Translations under genes and position numbers: made by a program
Part shown: piece by piece, positions 11,579-22,500 of the stretch
How the letters are laid out: every line of letters starts with the position of its first letter
Numbering within the stretch: position 1 is the stretch's first letter
Source: Cryptomeria japonica
Lineage: Eukaryota > Streptophyta > Pinopsida > Cupressales > Cupressaceae
NCBI RefSeq assembly: GCF_030272615.1
Contig: NC_081414.1
Location: 50,129,136 to 50,193,135, forward strand
Length of the DNA stretch: 64,000 bases
Direction of reading: 5' to 3'
Notes under the pieces: model-generated
Databases searched by the model: none
Told to the model about the DNA's origin: nothing
The model's input: the letters and a program-made list of their open reading frames with translations, nothing else

Positions 11579-12454
11579 ATTGCTGATTCCCTTCCAACAT
11601 AATGTTGGTCAAAGACGCCATTCCTCCCATTTTTCAATGACATGAAAATTGACGTCAAAACCAGCTGCTACAATGAACTTTGGTTTTTGAAAATATTAGA
11701 TTTGTTTGGGTCAAAATCAGTCAAACCCTTCGACAAGAAGCTGGCACAAATCCCTAGGCATTGCTCAAAAAATTAATACCCATGATTTTATTTCAAGAAA
11801 TCAAAACCCATTATTTTTTTTTAGAAATTATCAAAAAATAAGTGTCCTGAAAATTGCAGACTGCTGGTAGAAACCCTAGGCCAATTTTTATTTTTAGAAT
11901 CATCAAAAACTTAGAGAAAGAGTCTATATGACGCTTCCACTTTTTGTTTTTCAAAACCCTAGACAGAGAAAGAAGATCTGGGTACGCACACACTCAGATT
12001 GCATGTAGACAAATGCAGAAAAAATCCAGAGATTGTCTGTAGAAAAAATGAAGACAACAGAAAGAAACCTTCGTCATTATTTTGTAGAGATGAATCATGG
12101 AAAACAAACTCACAAGATGCCTTGAATCGTCGTGGGAAAGAGAGACTAGGCACGCAGAAAAAAGAAATGTCATGGCGAAGCAGAAAACCGTTGTGGAATC
12201 CCTTTGAACAGAGGCATTGCGAGCCACAATTCTGCAGCAAGAACACCATGATTCTGTAATAGAAACCCTCGCCCAATTTTTATACATGAACCTGCAAATT
12301 TTTTAGACAAATAACCCATGATTTGCAGAGAACCAAGCCACAAAAATGACCATGATTTTGTTTAAAATTGAACAAAAACTTCCAAATTTTAAAAAAAAAG
12401 TTCTTTTAGGAAAAGCCATGAATTTTCATTTAAAAAATTTACCAAAATATAGTT
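11579..12454 (-). other. Copia-1 untranslated leader
   Basis: Non-coding stretch between the PBS and gag. It carries repeated phrases such as CATGATTTTG and AAACCCTAG, also seen in the leader of Copia-2 (36500-37108), which supports a common copia family. No ORF of known type. Confidence 0.5.
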
Positions 12455-12654
12455 GAGCTCTGATACCATGAAATGGTAATGAATTGAATGAATTACAAAG
12501 GAGATGAAAGCTCCTTAAATAAGCAATTACAAATGATGTTTCTAAAACATAAATGATCATTAATGAAAACAATAATATAATAGAAAGTTACTAAAAGTAA
12601 CTAAAGTACATAAATGACCATTATATGCTAAATATTAACCATATTACTTTAATA
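12455..12654 (-). mobile_element. Copia-1 PBS and 5' LTR
   Basis: Read on the minus strand, the LTR ends ACCATTTCA and is followed at once by TGGTATCAGAGCTC (12468-12455), the copia primer-binding site for initiator tRNA-Met. The LTR is about 185 bp (12469 to about 12654), AT-rich, and resembles the two Copia-2 LTRs (same TGAAATG start on the + strand). The outer end is approximate. Confidence 0.75.
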
Positions 12655-12960
12655 GAAGCCATGTTATTGCAAATCAACTTTCAAGAATTATCTCAGGGGA
12701 ACCACCTGAAGGCATAAATGAAGATGTCCTTGATGCTTATCTATTCTAGATAGTTGCACCATCCTTGTGGTGCAAAAGCATTGGCGAATACCTTTCAACA
12801 ACAACATTTCCAAGATATATGTCCTTAGGAGAAAGGAGGAAATTGGCACTAAAAAGTAAAACATTTCGATTAGTCAATGGAACTCTATAAAATGGACATG
12901 CTGTTTTTTTCCTTAAATACCATGACTTCCCCGCAAGCAAGGAGATAATTTGGGCTCCCA
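12651..12960 (+). pseudogene. Ty3/gypsy RNase H-integrase linker fragment
   Basis: The + strand frame reads HVIANQLSRIISGEPPEGIN, DVLDAYLF, then IGEYLSTTTFPRYMSLGERR and LALKSKTFRLVNGTL, with at least two stops. This is the region between RNase H (HVVADQLSR) and the zinc-binding N-terminus of integrase in plant Ty3 elements. It abuts the Copia-1 LTR, so Copia-1 probably inserted into this older element. Confidence 0.75.
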
Positions 12961-13225
12961 TTATCTCGGCTTAGTCGAGTCTAATTAGTGTTTCTTTGCC
13001 ATAAATAGCTCCTAAGTAAGTTAGTCTATTGTCGTTCTGTTGGAAATTCTATATACATAAGTTAGTCTATTGTCTCTCTATTGCAAATTTGCAAATTCTA
13101 TATACACAGAAGAAGAAATAACCTTTGAAGAGCTTATTTATTGTAATCTTGGAGTTGACTTCTCGTAAGTGATATTTCATGGATGCTATTAATATGTGCA
13201 ATAAAGCTTCCATATACAGCCAAAG
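12961..13225. other. No gene; small local duplication
   Basis: The phrase TTAGTCTATTGTC with TTCTATATACA occurs twice (about 13020 and 13065). Nothing else is recognised. Confidence 0.4.
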
Positions 13226-13233
13226 CTTCCAAC

Positions 13234-14576
13234 CAAAGTTCCCAGACTCAGACTCGGCAAGGCCGACTCGACTCGTGACTCGGCTATGACTCGGCAAAAT
13301 TAAAAAACCCTTGAAATTAAGAGATTTTTAACAATTTAAAACTTGTTTCATGCACCCATTATTGAATATAGCCCAATTATAATGTGTGCTAGCTTGTTAT
13401 GCCATGAAAGGCATGCTGGTAGAGTATCTACTTGTTTGGGGCTTCTGTTTAGTATTTTCTTTGGCCAAATTGAAATTTTGGGAGCACCAACATGAGACAT
13501 CATGAATATCTTCACTTGGAAATTGTAAGGAGTGCTTGTGTATGGTAGCATTAAATAGTGTGCTTGTTGAACTTAGGTTTTACCTTGGGACTATAGTTGA
13601 CCTTGGTCTTTCTTGGACATCTTAGTTTTTAGGCTATATATATGTTGGATGGAAGGGGGAATTGTGAGGCCATAAGGGTTTGAAAATATGCTCCTTAGAG
13701 ACATGTCCCTTGCCAAAAATAACCTTGTGCCCCATGGGGGGATTTTTTGGGATGTGGGGACAGGTAGGAAATGTCCCCAACTCAACCCCTTTTTTCAAAA
13801 TTTTAAGAAACATCCCTGTTGTGAGGTACTCACACATCTCCCCATTGCAAATGAAGACCACCACTTTTTGCTTTCTAGGGTTAGCTCTTTTAGTTTTGCT
13901 GTTGGTCATTTTAGTGTCTTAGCCTTTGCATTGAAGGGATTGAGTTTCTCAAAGGTCATCAAATCAGGTGGATCTCCTCAAGGTGGAGTGAAGGAGGTTA
14001 GGTCAGTTGAGTGATTAGGGGTTATTTAGATCATTCCTAGGGTTTTTGTGTACTATCTAGTCACGCTTCAAGTTGCTAAATCAAACCTTGGTTGAATGCA
14101 TAGTGTCCTCCTAGGTCCCGTCCCTTACATCAAGGTCAGAGTGAACTCGCCTTAAAAGTCTGGAATGTCATCTTGATCCTGAAATGGCCTAAAATTTGAC
14201 TAAGTCTGGAAATTTGAAGGATCCTTCAAAAACTAGATTTTGCATTATAACTCATGGAGGTCCGAAACCACTCTCAAACATCCTGACAATATATATGGAA
14301 TATAACTTAAAGTATAATGTCACTTATACTTAAATGTTATATTCCATAAATGAATCCTGACGGAGAGACTAACTTGTCAAACAAGTCAAAACGTTGACCT
14401 GTCATGGCCGAGTCTTGGAGCTTGGACTCGGCAAGTTTTGCCACAACTCGCCTGACTCGCGAGTCAGGCGAGTTATGGTCAAAACTCGCCGAGTTCGAGT
14501 CCCGAGTCAGCAAAACTCGCTGAGCTTGGCTCAACTCGGCTAACTCGCCTGACTCGCGGCGAGTTTGGGAACTCTG
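13234..14576. mobile_element. Non-autonomous hAT element, 8-bp duplication CTTCCAAC
   Basis: The ends are CAAAGTTCCCAGACTCAG and GCGAGTTTGGGAACTCTG, and CTTCCAAC lies at 13226-13233 and 14577-14584. Both ends carry dense GACTCGG/CGAGTC repeats. The left subterminal stretch (AACTTGTTTCATGCACCC) is shared with hAT-2 at 14800-14818. No transposase is encoded; much of the interior (13817-14366) is a minus-strand copy of repeat X. Confidence 0.92.
13817..14370 (-). repeat. Repeat family X, copy B
   Basis: The sequence is homologous to 34205-34793 in reverse complement. It begins on the + strand with TGTTGTGA and ends near GGAGAGAC, inside the non-autonomous hAT. It includes an imperfect palindrome at 14293-14350 that is conserved in copy C. 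Confidence 0.65.
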
Positions 14577-15070
14577 CTTCCAACACATCATTGGTTGCAA
14601 TACACATTTATCTGAAGAGCCACGTGAGTGCATGAATCCAGGATTTCTTGGATTGTTCGTGATGCTATCTATTGGACAGATAGAAATAGGACTCGGTGCG
14701 GACTCGACAAGGGTGACTTGACTCAGGACTCAGGACTCGAATCGACCAAGACTCGACAAAGTGAAAAACCCAAGAAATTTAGCGATTTTTAAGGATTTAA
14801 AACTTGTTTCATGCACCCTTTATTAAACAAACCTTAAATACATAATAACATCATCAAATAGAAGCTAATTTGATCACATACACAAGTATACATCGATCAC
14901 ATTAGCATAAGCGCAAATTGTAGCTGAAGGAAATAACAACCAATAACCATAGATATATAAACAGTGTCAAATGTAAAAATATTACAAAACTCGTGGAATA
15001 TGAAATCCATGACATCAAAATTCAAATGTTCTAGTTCCACACATATATCAAAAGTAAAACAACTACAAGT

Positions 15071-17837
15071 CTATGGCTCAAAGGAGCTTGGGTCCTTCCT
15101 ACGAAGGCGTCTAAAGTAGGTCCCGGATGCGTCAACAGCCATATTCTCTGCCCGTGACTCCACTCTACCCTCACCAACATCAACTATGTCTAGCTCTAGC
15201 TCTGGCTCTGGCTCTGGCTCTGCTCGTGCTCTAACCTCTTCCTCTGCCATGGCTACAGCCTCAGCCTCTCTATCTACCTGGTCGATCCAATCTAAGTCCT
15301 CATCACTAAAGATAGGATTTGTAGCTTCACTGATCCACTCAGAGTTTGGATCAACCTACTCTAGCGTGATCGGGGTGGTGTCATGGTCCATAACCTGTTT
15401 CTGTCTAAGACGGAGGTTGTAATGAACAAAGACTAGATCATTCAACCTCTCCACAGACAGTCTATTGTGCCTCTTGGAGTGTATGTGCTCAAACATACTC
15501 CAATTGCGCTCACAACCGGAAGCATTGCATGGCTGGCTCAAAATACGAATGGCTATCCATTGAAGATTTGGTGTTTTAGAACCAAACATCTGCCACCACC
15601 TATTTGAGATGAGAAAAAGGAAAAAAAATCAGCCTCGTTTAATAATTAATAATAAATTGAATAACATATAATTAAAATTATGCTCTTAATTTCTTAAAAT
15701 ATACATTTTACCTGGCTGCATTTTTGTTCGATTTTCTTTGCAAAGCTGACGAGAGAAGACCTCCCCTTTTGCATTAGAAAAGGCCTCTAGCTCTTGGATT
15801 ATACTACTGCTATGACCAGGCGACATTCGCTCTATCATTGAGTAGAGTCCACTAAGAACCTCCTGATCCGCCTTGAAATCAGGGCGGAAATGGAATGCCA
15901 GATTGAGGTAATAAGCAGCTGTATGAATGGGCTTGTGAAGTTGGGCCTGCCATCTCCTATCAATGATATCCCAAATGGGACGATACTTACTCTCATCCCC
16001 TTCATAGGCAGGTTTGATGCCCTCCTTGGCCCTATCCATACCCTCGTATATGTAGCCCATTGCGGGCTTCTCCCCGTCAGCAACACGTAGGAGAACTACC
16101 AAGGGCTCAATAAACTGCAAATATTGTGAAACAATATCTAATATCAATTAATATAAGTGTAAAATTGTGAATGAAAATAAACAAATAAAAGAAAAATACG
16201 AATAAAAATAAAAACTTAAAACTTAAAACATAATGTAGAATGCTTAAAATTTTTACCTTCACAATCTCAGCACAAGGGGTCCAAAAGCCCGTCTCATCAA
16301 AAATGCAATCTACGGCATCAACTCCTGCAACACTCGTAGCATAGGATGAAGAAGTCCACTCCTCACCAACAAACATATGTCTCAAAGCTGCCTTACTCCG
16401 AATCAAGGATTGCAGTGTGATGAAGTTAGTGGCAAATCTAGTGATTCCAAGACGAGCCAACTCCTTCTGTCCCGTGCATTGCCTCATTAAGTTAAGGACT
16501 CATGCATGATTGTATACAAATTTGCAAATATTTTTTGCCTTCTCTACACATGTCCTGATCCATGCAATCTTACCAATGTCCTTCAACATGAGGTCAATGC
16601 AATGGGCGGCGCATGGAGACCAAAATATAGATGGGTGCCTCTCCATCAAAAGTTTACCTACAACAACATAATTTGTTGCATTATCAGTCACCACTTGTAC
16701 TACATTCTCCTCACCCACTTCATATATCACCTCCTCTATAACCTCACATAGGTAAGTGGCATTTTTAGAATGTGCGGAAGCATCAATGGACTTCATGAAC
16801 ATGGTGCCACCTAAAATTTGAAAACAAAGCAAAATCAGTGATCAATGATCATTCAATAAATCTGAAATCAAAAAGAAAATACGGATCATTAAATAAAATT
16901 CAAGTTATTCAATCACCTGCAGAAGAAACAAGAAAAATTAGGAGCGTTCGATTTCTCCTATCAGTCCAACCATCGGTCATGATGGTGCAACCCTTCTTCT
17001 TCCATATCTCTCACTGATCCTCTAATGTGGCTTTTACACTAGTCACCGATTATGTCAAAATTGAGCCACTTAACTCGGAATCAGAAGGGGCTTTGAAACC
17101 CACCCCACAAATAGCGATGGCATCAACCATGCTCTACCAATAAGGAGACCTATCACAAATAAATTAAATAAGTATAAATATTAGACAAAACAAACTAAAA
17201 ATATTAAAAACGTAAAAACTTAAAACAATCAAATAAAAACTAAAAGGAATTACCTGGCTGCGAAGAATGGAATATTGCAATAAAACCAAAATCTTCCAAT
17301 TGCACCTTTAGCTTTATCGTGTTCCTCTTTGTTCCAACCCATGCTCTCAAGTGAAGATTGGGCACCAGGAGTACTGCGTGGCTCAAAATATGAATCCATC
17401 CTAGATTTACGAATTCTAGGACCAATGCTTGCACTGATACTCCCACTACCACTGGCACTACTGGCAACAGAATCAGTAGCAGTAGCACTCGCACTAGGAC
17501 GATATGGAGGCATGGAAGAAGCCTCTCCAACACAACCAATGCTAGCTTGAGCCAACTCCTCCATTTGCCTCTTCTTTATTTCTTTTCGAGTCTCAAATGT
17601 CTCTAATAGCACCTGGCACTCACGAATAACCTCAGGAAGTGCTAGTCTGCAAGGCTCTGCATCATGGCCATGTATGTCGGCAAGGTGGTATTTCAATCTT
17701 TTTATGCCTCCATGAAAGATTGTTTTGCAAAATTTACATTTTGCCTCTCCTCTTTTTTTCTCGGGAAAAGGTTCAGTATATTTCCAAGCTGGATCTTTTC
17801 TACCCGGGTTTGTTCTATGAGGAGTGGAACTAGGCAT
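15071..17837 (-). pseudogene. hAT-2 transposase
   Basis: Start MPSSTPHRTNPGRKDPAWKY at 17837. The BED finger has CKFCKTIFHGGIKRLKYHLA and a Ser-rich linker follows; exon 1 ends with a GT donor at 17253. The next exon has TIMTDGWTDRRNRTLLIFLV, then after an intron VVQVVTDNATNYVVVGKLLM and CAAHCIDLMLKDIGKIAW. Later exons give YYLNLAFHFRPDF and the dimerisation block PNLQWIAIRILSQPCNASGC with ERNWSMF. The tail is acidic with a Glu-Pro run and stops at 15071-15073. At least five in-frame stops occur (for example after SPYW, in SILT, EDQ, NHA, ITLE); two look like CGA-to-TGA changes, the usual decay of methylated DNA. Confidence 0.88.
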
Positions 17838-18053
17838 TGTTTTCAAAAGTTGAAGGTTGTTGGAATAAGACACAATTACAAAAAAAATGAATATTTGTGC
17901 ATTGTTAAATTATAAATTAATACAAAAAAAAATGTAATAGCAATGTTTTGATTTTGATAGAAAAATCAATGTAATAGAATTTGTATTCATTTTTTTTCAA
18001 AGAAATCAGCAAACTTACCATGTAGATTTTTTTTTCATTTCAAAACATAAAAA

Positions 18054-18152
18054 AATCAGCAAACCCTACAATGTACATTTTTTTTGAAAGAAATGAATAC
18101 ATATTACAAATGTTTAAAAAAAAAAAATGTACATTGTAGGGTTTGCTGATTT
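18054..18152. repeat. Inverted repeat in the hAT-2 5' region
   Basis: AATCAGCAAACCCTACAATG near 18054 and its complement CATTGTAGGGTTTGCTGATT near 18133 form arms of about 24 bp. A direct repeat of GAATACATATTACAAATG overlaps the structure. It lies between the transposase start and the right terminus of hAT-2. Confidence 0.7.
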
Positions 18153-18726
18153 CTTTGAAAGAAATGAATACATATTACAAATGTTTAAAAAAAAAATGTA
18201 AATTTTACTTATAAAACACCAAAAAAACCAAAAAAAATCAATCTTACCTCTTATAAGAAGGTTGAAATGAAATGCAACCTCTTTCCAATCCTCTCTAACA
18301 AGCTTTTGCTGCACCAAATGCAAGTATTACACTGCCCCAATGTGATTTGTTGAAGAAATTTTACTACTCCTTGCTGGTTGCCCTGCTATGCTCTCTTCTT
18401 TTCCCTCACAACTCACTCTTCCCTTCCTATTTTTTCAATAGAATGAAATGAGATGCCTTTTACAACTTAGAATCAAATATAAATGAAAAAAAAAGCAACT
18501 AAAACCATTTTTAAATGTGTTTTTATTTTTTATTTTTGTGTGGCTGCTGCCGACCGAGTCCTGGACTCGGGACTTGCTAGGTCCGAGCCAAGTCACTGAG
18601 TCCTGTGACTCGCCATGACTCGGCCAAAACTCGGCGAGTCCGGGTCCGAGCCCCCCAGGACTCGCCCAGGGTCACTCGGCATGTGACTCGCCGAGTTTTG
18701 GCGAGTCACGGAACTCTGATTGGACA

Positions 18727-19467
18727 TGACTGCTGAGGGAGTGTGATTATGTGGTTATTATCTCATGGTTTTCCGAAGTAGTGGGGAAGATCTATTAATT
18801 GGGTGGATAGATGGGTAGGTGAATAAGATTACCCAACTTGCCAAATAAATTAGATTCATAAGCAATGTGTACATCTTTTCTAAGTATGTTTTGTTTCTAG
18901 ATAGATTGGCTCACACAAATAAACATGAGATTACAAAAAAAGGAGGTAAGAAAGCTTGCATGGAAGCATGATAAGAGCTGGTTTATAGGTAGATGGTTAT
19001 GCCAACCTTATTTTTTTGATTTCCAGACATAAATTGATACAACACATGACAAACACTATAAATTTTCACTATTATCAATCCCTTTTCTTAATTTAGAATC
19101 TAAACAGAAAACGTGATTGCGAACCATTAATTGATTAATCACAAGGAGAATATGATTTTAGTATTAACATTTGGCATGAGCTCTGACAAACATATTGATA
19201 ATCGTGACATGTTTACTTAAATATTGTTGGGTGCTAAATGTACCTCTTCTTTATGTTCAATATCTTTTAAAATATTTAATTATTTGATTGAAATTTTATT
19301 TCTTGTCTGTATTTGTCATTTACTTCATAAGACTTTTTAGTATAGTTACAAAATATGTTTGACATGCTAAAAAATCCAGTCTTTTCATTGTAAAATTGGT
19401 TTCCCATACTATCTGAGCTTTGTGGAACTTCGATTAATTTCATTTTGATTCTGTTAAATCTGATCAG
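18727..19467. other. Intron sequence upstream of exon a
   Basis: AT-rich, no repeats or domains recognised apart from the splice acceptor at its end. It reads as the 3' end of a FAM91 intron that must extend beyond the window start (more than 19 kb). Confidence 0.5.
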
Positions 19468-19585
19468 AGTCAAAGAACATTGTATAAAGAAGCGTCTCCA
19501 GTGGAGTAATTGTTTTGCAAGGAAAACATGTAAAGAAAATGAGTATTATGAAGATATGATGAATTATCTGCGCAAAAATCTGGCG
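19468..19585 (+). CDS. FAM91: FAM91 exon a
   Basis: The exon follows an acceptor CAG at 19465-19467 and ends at GCG before a GT donor (GTTTGC). Its first base completes a codon split 2+1 with the upstream exon, which is not in the window. It encodes 39 residues from [12 protein letters not shown] to YLRKNLA, a strongly conserved plant FAM91 block. The open frame runs on into the intron, but those residues are not conserved. Confidence 0.92.
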
Positions 19586-22500
19586 GTTTGCACACAAACC
19601 TATTTTAAAAAAAAGTCCCCATTCCTTTTCATTCAGTTAAAAAGCTAATACTATATTTGGTGAGTAGAAATGTCAGGAAATTAAATTATTTTCATAAGGA
19701 TATGCTACTGAGAGCAGGTGTTCCAATCACAGCAAATTATCTTGTTGGGAAACTTAATCCCAGCTTTACAAATCAGGATGTGATGGCAGCATAATGCATA
19801 GCTGGTGTGATTATTATTTTTCGTATATTTCATTGTAAACTAATTTTTTACTTTGGTTGGCTGCAGCTATTCCCTTATCACTTGGCTGAATATGTATGTC
19901 GAATAATGAGAATATCACCCTTCAGATACTACTGTGATATGCTCTATGAAGTGATGAAAAATGGTATGTTATGTCCACTTATAGTTTTCTTGGTAACAAG
20001 TTCTTAGCAACAATGTTTAAATTAATCATACTTCTTATATGAAAATAGTGGGGGATGGCTTGACTTTTATTGCTGGTCGTGCATTATCTTTGATCTTTAA
20101 CTATCTAATGATAGATTAATTGATCCTTTATTAGAGCATAAGTTAACAATCATAATGGTCAGAAGATAAACACTCTTTTCACAGTGACATACCAGACCAA
20201 AACAAACAGGCTTGGACAGTTGGAGTGTTTTTAATTTTACATAAAGTTTAAATGGAGCAGCAAATGGGGGTACACTAGAAGGAGCTAGCGTGATGATTTG
20301 TAATGTGCCACTATGCTAAAAGACTGGCCTAGTGGTGAGGATGAGCAGCAAGGGTGTAAAGGGAGGGGTTTTGTCCTTTGGAGGATGAGGATACATGATG
20401 CAGCACACAATGGACATTTGGAGGCCCCAACATCCGAATTTGGTGCATGCCCACTGGCCCAACAAATGAACTTCCACTGATGCTACCCACTACACTCTGT
20501 AGGATTGACCTCAAGACCTTGGCTCTAATACCAGTGTAATGTGCCACTATGCCAAAAGATTGGCCTAGTAGTGAGGACGAGCACTAAGGGTGTTATAACC
20601 CTTGGGATTTTAGTTTACCCTAATCAGTTAGATCTTACAATTCCACACATCCTGTCTGAATAAGAGATGGAATGATAGTGGTATTGCCTGTTTCTTCCTT
20701 TTAAGCACAAATCCTTAATGAAAAACAGAAACCCAGGAAACACAGCTATAACACATTTAAAATTTAAACATATCAGAATCTGAATTAGATTTATTAATTC
20801 ATGCACCTGATACAGGGTGAGTGGACCTAACGATTCTATTTTTCTAAGAAAAACAATTTCTTGAGCATCCAGATCAGCAAATAGGCCTTTGTGGCCCTTG
20901 AATTTCAGGAAACTGTAGCAGATTACAACAGATTGAAACTAGAACGGAAGTGAATGCCTTTTGGCTTCAGTACTGTGGGAGACATGTTTATACCTCTGCA
21001 TAGTTTGATATGCTACATTGTTGTGTTGATTGTTTGAGATATGTTGAATACTTTGTATTTCTGATCTAAAAGTATTCGGTCAAAACATAGACCCTAGGGT
21101 TACTTGAGGATCAGTATGTTTACCTTTAATAGTAGATTGTTTGATCAGAGTTTCTCTTTGTTTCCTTCATAACTGTGTGCCTAACCTAAAAACTGTAGAG
21201 GACGTAAACATATATTATTATTCTTTTATGTCTGCATCACCAAAAGAGTAGATGGATCACTCTTTAATGGGTGTACAGAAAGAAAATTTGCACACATGTT
21301 ATCAGCAACTGGCAGAAAAAGCTTGCATATAAGCAAACTATTGACTTGGGTCCTTAGAATCTTGGATCTTGAGCACTTGAAGAAAGAAGAATTGTCACTC
21401 AAGAGAAATGTGTATTAAGTTTGGCAAATAAGAATGTCATTGAAGAAAGGAAAAGGATGTATGTGACCTCTAGTATGTGATGTTGAGATGGAACTATAAT
21501 GACCCTCATATGCTAGACTGCACTAACAAAGCTTCTTGTTTCGATTGTGCTGTTTGGTGTTGGTCAATTTGTTGTATCCTCGTTTTTTTTGTGATTTACT
21601 CTCAATTCTCCATCGCAAACAACATGCCCCAAATAAACTAGTGATTGTGTTTCAAACTCACATTTGTTTATGTTTTGTAACAATGTTTTTCCTTCAAGAG
21701 TCGTGGAAGTTGCTTCAAATGGATTAGATGCTCTTCTCAAGTAGAATTTATTGAACATGTATTTATGAATACTTTGAATATACGATTCATTAATCTTGTA
21801 AAGTAGCTAGGGCATTACACAAGCCAAAAGTAAGAATTTACTACTCATACAAACTTTGTTTTATTTTGGATATCGCCATCGATACTTTTTCATACTTTGA
21901 CGATCATATGGAATTCATGCATCTAGATATGAGATCCAATTTTGCGAAATTAGCATGTTGAAGCTCATCCAACATGTCAACTATCATGGGAAGCGGATAT
22001 CTATCCTTGACAATAATCTTATTTAAAGATCTATAGTCAGTGCACATCTCCCTTTTTTGGTACCACATCTATGGATAATCAGTAGGGTCAAGTGTTTGAA
22101 TGAATGAATTTTGTTCCAGCAATTCTTGAAGTTATCTTTTAACCTCACTACTTTCCAAAAATGATTGTTTATACAAGCCAACAGTTGATAGAGGAGGTTC
22201 TGGCAGAAAATGAATCTCATCTTTTATTTCTATTTTAGGTGGCAAAACTTTGGGAGCCTGGAACACTCATTAATATCTTTCAACCTCTTGTAGCACAATC
22301 AACCTTTGAAAGTTTTATCTCATTGTCTTGCTTATCCTATAAATAAAAGAAAAATTCTTATTTGTTTGAATGTCTTTTGATGTAGTTGGCAATTATGGAT
22401 TACCATTGTAAGCATGGGCTTTCTTTGATGTGCCTTGATGATATAGATGCCCCCATTCTTGACCCATCCATGTTTGTTTTCTCTAATTCAGTTAGCATCC

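Larger units (their letters stand above)
2789..12654 (-). mobile_element. Copia-1, degenerate Ty1/copia retrotransposon
   Basis: Minus-strand order is 5' LTR (12654-12469), PBS, leader, gag, CCHC knuckle, protease, GAG-pre-integrase, integrase, then RT tail and RNase H (3291-2789). This is the copia order (INT before RT). The element is interrupted at 9396-10434 and again by hAT-1 (3302-8285). The RT core is missing and the 3' LTR is not found. All domains carry stops or frameshifts, so it is dead. Confidence 0.85.
14679..18718 (-). mobile_element. hAT-2, 4.04-kb hAT element, 8-bp duplication ATTGGACA
   Basis: ATTGGACA flanks it at 14671-14678 and 18719-18726. The right end is GGCGAGTCACGGAACTCTG; the left end is decayed (GATAGAAATAGGACTCGG). 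Subterminal GACTCGG repeats lie at 14688-14760 and 18555-18715. The interior encodes a BED/DUF659/dimerisation transposase on the minus strand with several stops, so it is a dead but nearly full-length element. Confidence 0.92.

Noticed and set aside
1-19467. First exon of FAM91 within the window
   Set aside because: I looked for the conserved N-terminal block ending just before the HCIKKRLQW segment and saw no match; it is probably upstream of the window.
20503-20558. Functional tRNA gene
   Set aside because: Box-like elements exist, but the sequence cannot form acceptor and anticodon stems, and it sits in a repeated unit.
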